In this document: piece after piece, positions 60,222 through 64,000 of the stretch | Position numbering within the stretch: position 1 is the first letter of the stretch | Layout of the letters: each line of letters starts with the position of its first letter | DNA from: Pelotomaculum isophthalicicum JI | GTDB lineage: Bacteria > Bacillota > Desulfotomaculia > Desulfotomaculales > Pelotomaculaceae | NCBI RefSeq assembly: GCF_029478095.1 | Contig: NZ_JAKOAV010000002.1 | Location: forward strand, 124,001 to 188,000 | Direction of reading: 5' to 3' | Length of the DNA stretch: 64,000 nt | Notes under the pieces: generated by a model | Told to the model about the DNA's origin: nothing | The model's input: the letters and a program-made list of their open reading frames with translations, nothing else | The model's database searches: none | Made by a program: the position numbers and the translations under genes

Positions 60222-61474
60222 GAAGAAACCTCCTGCGTATTGACTCTAACCATACCAGTCAGCAATAGCTGCATAAGAGCTTTTTTCTGCTTTTTCAGTT
60301 CCTCCAGTTGCTTTTCATGCAGATCAATTTCACGGTCGGCAGTGGATAGGACTTCAGCTATGGCGGTTTGCTCCTCTGTTGATGGGTATATTATCTTTAA
60401 TTTCTTAATTTCATTTCCGCTGATAGCATCAAATGTACTACCTTGCGATACTTTTAACCATTTATCTTCTATACTTAATAAATACTGATACATATATCGC
60501 TGACAATGTTTGGGACGAATAGCGCTGACACCTCTACCAATGCATGCTTTTTGATTTGCTATAGCAACCGCTCCCACTGGTGCTCTGATAGTTAAAATAA
60601 TATCACCAGCATAACAAGTTTTAGTTATTTGCGTAGTCCATAATCGAGGTTTAGTAACCCCTTTTTGGCAGTCCGCATTTCCTTGAATTAAAGGAATCCC
60701 AACTCTATCCTTATTATAGGCCTTTGAATCAGGAGATTGCCCAATAACGACATTGCAAACATCCCCCAATTTAACCTTTTGTAACTCATCAGTAAAACCA
60801 GGTAGACGTTTTTTACCTGTGAGCAGGTTTTGCATCAGCCACTTTTTTTGCTGTTTTTTTTCTCCTATAAGCTTCTCTTTCAATTCTATAGACTTGTCCC
60901 ATGTAGAGAGAATTTCGGCAATCTTCTTTTGCTCCGGCAAGGGAGGGTGAATAGCAAAAAGTCTTTGAAAAGAACTTTTGCTCATCACTCTATTTCTTCC
61001 TGCCCCTCCTGGGGATATATCAGATAACATCTTTTTGAAACGAGGCTGTATTACATAATATTTATAAAAAAATGGACAAGCTTTATCATTAAATACATAT
61101 GTCGGAAACCTATGTGACACTAATTTGCCCTCATCTTCTTGATTTGCCAGCGCTATTGCATGTTCCCATGCAAATGTGATATTAACAATTAAATCATTTT
61201 CGGCAACTGAAAACAGTTCTTCCATAGCGATAGAATCAGGATCATCAACAAATTCATGAAAAGTCCCTTTAGCATGACTCCTAAGACCAAGACGCCAATA
61301 TCCTACTTCTGGTTTAGCTACTTTTCTCTCTATTTGGTCAAGAATATATTTGAGTTGTATTACATCCCACTCATTCGGCACTATACCCACCTTGGTCTTT
61401 TTATACCCCGTAGGAACTACATCTTTTTGTATCTGCTCAATACGCTTTTTTATCTCTGGTTTCAATATTTGCAC
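60218..61474 (-). CDS. hsdS: Type I restriction system specificity subunit S
   Basis: A 418-residue protein with two target-recognition domains and the two conserved helical repeats (KKIAEILSTWDKSIELKEKL; QTAIAEVLSTADREIDLHEK), each followed by KKQ-K-LMQ-LLTG. It reads the bipartite DNA target for HsdM and HsdR. The target cannot be predicted from sequence. Base composition of the recognition domains is more AT-rich than hsdM/hsdR, as is common with exchanged specificity domains. GTG 61474 or the TTG three codons later is the start. Confidence 0.94.
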   Translation of the reverse strand: MQILKPEIKKRIEQIQKDVVPTGYKKTKVGIVPNEWDVIQLKYILDQIERKVAKPEVGYWRLGLRSHAKGTFHEFVDDPDSIAMEELFSVAENDLIVNITFAWEHAIALANQEDEGKLVSHRFPTYVFNDKACPFFYKYYVIQPRFKKMLSDISPGGAGRNRVMSKSSFQRLFAIHPPLPEQKKIAEILSTWDKSIELKEKLIGEKKQQKKWLMQNLLTGKKRLPGFTDELQKVKLGDVCNVVIGQSPDSKAYNKDRVGIPLIQGNADCQKGVTKPRLWTTQITKTCYAGDIILTIRAPVGAVAIANQKACIGRGVSAIRPKHCQRYMYQYLLSIEDKWLKVSQGSTFDAISGNEIKKLKIIYPSTEEQTAIAEVLSTADREIDLHEKQLEELKKQKKALMQLLLTGMVRVNTQEVSS

Positions 61475-61562
61475 CTACACTTACTTAGGAAAAATTCTAC
61501 TAAATAATCAGGATATCTAGGACTACTTATACAACGAGTTTTTTGTAGATAATCGTTATTTT

Positions 61563-62015
61563 TTACTTTATTTTATTTTTGTTCTCTAATTTTTTCAACT
61601 CTTTCCTTTCCAACTGTCCGACGCTTTCATCGGGAGTAGGCAGGTCCTCTGGCATAGTCCCGCCAAGCTTTTTGATTGTATCCCGAACGGTTTTGCCCAC
61701 TACAAAATGGGTTTGGTTGGCCTTTTCTTTCCCTTTTATATTTTCTCTTCTAAGTTTCTCATCTGTTTGGGTCGCACGAAACAAATTTGCCGCAAGCTCA
61801 GTGCTGCCCATATGATCGAGTATCTTTTGACTTTTCTTTAAGCCCTTTCTTTGATGTATTTCTTTAACACCTAAGCCGCCATAAAGCCCCTGGTATCCTT
61901 TGTTTTGAAATACCGCGCATTCTTGCGGGGTTTCAACACCGGCCATCTTTGCGGCTTCATTGACGTGTTTAATATCCTCAAAGGTTCTTTCGCTATATTT
62001 TTGAATATCGCTCAT
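61563..62015 (-). CDS. DinD-like protein lacking its N-terminal domain
   Basis: The 150-residue product matches the C-terminal half of E. coli DinD: AGVETPQECAVFQNKGYQGL, HQRKGLKKSQKILDHMGSTE, LAANLFRATQTDEKLR, GGTMPEDLPTPDESVGQLE. The usual BRO-like N-terminal 120 residues or so are missing. DinD inhibits RecA-mediated strand exchange in E. coli. The ATG overlaps the hsdM stop (ATGA), so the shortened gene is translationally coupled and probably expressed rather than a random scrap. It sits between hsdM and hsdS, a position often taken by accessory genes. Confidence 0.85.
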   Translation of the reverse strand: MSDIQKYSERTFEDIKHVNEAAKMAGVETPQECAVFQNKGYQGLYGGLGVKEIHQRKGLKKSQKILDHMGSTELAANLFRATQTDEKLRRENIKGKEKANQTHFVVGKTVRDTIKKLGGTMPEDLPTPDESVGQLERKELKKLENKNKIK

Positions 62016-63598
62016 AACCCCAACTCCTTCAGATACTTGGCCATTTGCGCCTCGACTTCGGCAAGCTCCTTTTGGATGTCGGCGATATTGTTTTTTACCT
62101 CTTCAATATCCACCAACGCTTCCTCCTCAAATGAATCAACATAGCGGGGGATATTCAGGTTGTATTCGTTGGCACTGATTTCGTCTGCGCCGGCCACATG
62201 GGCGAATTTCTTAACATCCGTCCTGTTCTTATAGGCGTTTACAATGTCCTCGATATGTTTCGTTTCAAGTTTGTTCTGGTTCTTGTCCTTTTTATAGCGG
62301 AGTCTGCCGTTTTCATCATTTCCGGAGGCGTCAATAAAAAGCACGTCGTCACGGTTGCGGTTTTTCTTGAAAACCAGGATGCAGGCCGGAATGCTTGTCC
62401 CGTAAAATAAATTGGCGGGCAGGCCGATGACCGCGTCCAGCAGGTTTTTCTCGATCACAGTCTGCCTGATCCTGCCTTCCGACGCGCCCCTGAACAAAAC
62501 GCCGTGGGGAGCGACGGCGGCAATCCGGCCGCCGCTCTTGAGGCTGGCGATCATGTGCAGCAAAAACGCCCAGTCACCCTTACTGGAAGGGGGTACTCCC
62601 CAGTCAAAGCGGTGGTACCGGTCAAGCGAAGCTTCCATTTTGAATTCTTTGCCTTTGCCGGTCGCCTCGCCGCCGGTGTTAAAACCCGCCGCCCATTTAT
62701 CCTGCGAAAAAGGCATGTTGGCCACGATGACGTCGAACTGCATGAGATTGCCGTCCGGGTCCAGGTGCAGGGGGTTGGCCAGGGTATCGCCCCAGCGGAT
62801 CCTGGCGTCCATAATTTCATGGACAAACATGTTCATTTTGGCCATTGACCAGGAGGAGCCGTTCATTTCCTGGCCGTACAGGGCGAGTTTTTTAATCGCG
62901 TTGTTTTCCTTGGCCTGGGCTATTTTACCGGTTTTTATGAGCAGGGAGCCGGAGCCGCAGGTGGGATCGTAGATGGTGTCGTTTATTTTCGGGTCGACTA
63001 TGCGCGCCATCAGTTCCGACACTTCCGGGGGAGTAAAGAAAGAACCGGCCTTTTTGCCGGCCTGGCTGGCAAACTCGCCGATCATATATTCATACGCTTC
63101 GCCAATGGTGTCGGCGGCCACCTTGCCTTCCTCGGGCTTGATGGAGGAGGGACGCAGGTCAAGGGACACGAAATCTTCCAGCAACTGCCTCAAGCGGGTG
63201 TTTCTTTGCCTTTGATTGCCCAGCATGGCTTCACTGTTAAAGTCAATGCTTCTGAATATGCCGGTGAACAGGGAAGGATTGTCGTCTTCTATGCCGCGCA
63301 AAGCCGTATTAATAAGTTCCCCCAGGTTATCTTCATATCTTTTGTCATAAAGCCAGGAAAAGCTCTGTTCTTCCCTGATGACAAAGGGGAGCCTGTTTAT
63401 CGCTCTTTCCAGCCGCACCGGATTGTCATATTTCTTTGTTAGCTCGTCAACGTTTTCCCTATAGGTATCGCTAAGGTATTTAACAAATAACATGGGCAAG
63501 ATGTAATCTTTATAGTTTGCCGCGTCGATAGCCCCTCTGAATGTATTGGCGCCTCTCCAAAGCGCGGCCTCGATATCTTTTCTGGTAGTAGCCATCAT
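62012..63598 (-). CDS. hsdM: Type I restriction system methyltransferase subunit M
   Basis: A 528-residue N6-adenine methyltransferase. The N-terminal helical HsdM domain (LWRGANTFRGAIDAANYKDY, ILPMLFVKYLSDTYRE) is followed by motif I DPTCGSGSLLIK and catalytic motif IV as ANMPFS (NMPF in place of the classical NPPF). GDWAFLLHMIASLKSGGRIA follows. The C-terminal coiled coil (EEVKNNIADIQKELAEVEAQ) contacts HsdS. It overlaps the upstream specificity-like gene and downstream dinD-like gene by 4 bp each. Confidence 0.95.
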   Translation of the reverse strand: MMATTRKDIEAALWRGANTFRGAIDAANYKDYILPMLFVKYLSDTYRENVDELTKKYDNPVRLERAINRLPFVIREEQSFSWLYDKRYEDNLGELINTALRGIEDDNPSLFTGIFRSIDFNSEAMLGNQRQRNTRLRQLLEDFVSLDLRPSSIKPEEGKVAADTIGEAYEYMIGEFASQAGKKAGSFFTPPEVSELMARIVDPKINDTIYDPTCGSGSLLIKTGKIAQAKENNAIKKLALYGQEMNGSSWSMAKMNMFVHEIMDARIRWGDTLANPLHLDPDGNLMQFDVIVANMPFSQDKWAAGFNTGGEATGKGKEFKMEASLDRYHRFDWGVPPSSKGDWAFLLHMIASLKSGGRIAAVAPHGVLFRGASEGRIRQTVIEKNLLDAVIGLPANLFYGTSIPACILVFKKNRNRDDVLFIDASGNDENGRLRYKKDKNQNKLETKHIEDIVNAYKNRTDVKKFAHVAGADEISANEYNLNIPRYVDSFEEEALVDIEEVKNNIADIQKELAEVEAQMAKYLKELGL

Positions 63599-64000
63599 TT
63601 TTCCTCCCTGGAATTTGCCGTGACGCTTTTTAGTACCGCCGCCATGAGCCCTTGATCCGCCGCGATTAAATCAATCAACAGCCTTTTTCGTTTCTTGTGC
63701 AGCAGCCACATCTGACCGACAGCCACTTGTTTTTCATATGCTATGGCGGGTATGTCCAACGCCGCCAGGGCTTTTACTGATATGGAATTTATCGCGGCCA
63801 CCGAACCGACGATATTGCCGTTCAGCAGGGCAATGCCCTGGTTTTCCAACAGGCAGGCTATATAGGCCGGAAAATATTCTTTGGTCACGCGAATAACAAT
63901 AAGGTTGCTTGAAAAGGTTGTATTCGGCACGTCCTCCCGCACCAGCGTCGCCACGTCCGGGTTAAGCCTTTTGAATAAAATATCATTTTCCCTGACGAAA
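63595..64000 (-). CDS. Specificity-subunit-like protein, partial at window end
   Basis: The frame is open to base 64000 and continues beyond. The visible 135 residues read NDILFKRLNPD, TTFSSNLIVIRVTKEYFPAY, IACLLENQGIALLNGNIVGS and SISVKALAALDIPAI. This is the second half of a type I target-recognition domain, followed by a helix (KQVAVGQMWLLHKKRKRLLI). It overlaps hsdM by 4 bp. Lone S-like domains upstream of hsdM occur in some type I operons. Whether it is a full second S subunit cannot be seen here. Confidence 0.75.
   Translation of the reverse strand, partial: FVRENDILFKRLNPDVATLVREDVPNTTFSSNLIVIRVTKEYFPAYIACLLENQGIALLNGNIVGSVAAINSISVKALAALDIPAIAYEKQVAVGQMWLLHKKRKRLLIDLIAADQGLMAAVLKSVTANSREEK

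Overview
The window reads as chromosome of a spore-forming anaerobic Bacillota (Clostridia). The large Alu-containing SRP RNA is of Bacillus/Clostridium type, ribosome binding sites are strong and purine-rich, there is a piece of spore photoproduct lyase, and an LL-diaminopimelate-type aminotransferase sits beside two-component and chemotaxis genes. A member of the Desulfotomaculum/Pelotomaculum group is my best guess, from gene content only. The mosaic of toxin-antitoxin pairs, gene fragments, frameshifted genes and dispersed repeats shows a region under active decay and turnover.

Layout. 0-2 kb: hicBA-type toxin-antitoxin genes, then SRP RNA and tRNA-Ser(GGA) on the minus strand. 2-7 kb: superoxide dismutase, then a minus-strand cassette made of a cysteine-rich repeat protein with an Sm-like N-terminus, a radical SAM/SPASM enzyme and a two-gene ABC exporter. 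This resembles a ribosomally made, enzymatically modified peptide system and has a possible sporulation (sigma-K-like) promoter. 7-10 kb: metallo-beta-lactamase-fold protein, broken PIN toxin pair, DapL-type aminotransferase. 9.8-14 kb: a promoter, a terminator-bearing leader and five tightly packed plus-strand genes (beta-RFAP-synthase-like GHMP protein, TrpF-like isomerase, zinc dehydrogenase, DhnA/LsrF-type aldolase, small membrane protein). I know of no described pathway with this set.

14-34 kb is an accessory zone: three toxin-antitoxin or antitoxin loci, a CHASE2 adenylate cyclase, a wrecked S-layer protein gene, an EAL protein, a chemoreceptor with a C-terminal sensor, uvrA-like, splB and gltD-like fragments, an exporter behind a possible leader peptide, a frameshifted cNMP-domain/anion-transporter fusion and a GGDEF protein. 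34-42 kb: two small related proteins with a shared cysteine motif next to a propeller-like protein, a chemoreceptor, and a histidine kinase whose response regulator carries an in-frame stop. 42-45 kb: TrkA-TrkH potassium uptake.

45-55 kb is a cell-surface glycosylation and signalling block: two multi-spanning glycosyltransferases, GtrA and GtrB, two OmpR-type regulators, one histidine kinase and two proteins sharing a helical motif. The same direct-repeat operator (TTCAG every 11 bp, ending 4 bp before the -10) lies upstream of the glycosyltransferase operon, a secreted copper-amine-oxidase-N protein and the regulator/kinase operon. This defines a local regulon that can be read straight from the sequence. 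A different 11-bp repeat (TTGCCACAG) lies between the second regulator and a 94-residue protein. 55-64 kb: a LysM protein, then a type I restriction-modification operon (specificity-like partial gene, hsdM, truncated dinD, hsdS, hsdR, YgjP-like metallopeptidase) that runs off the right end.
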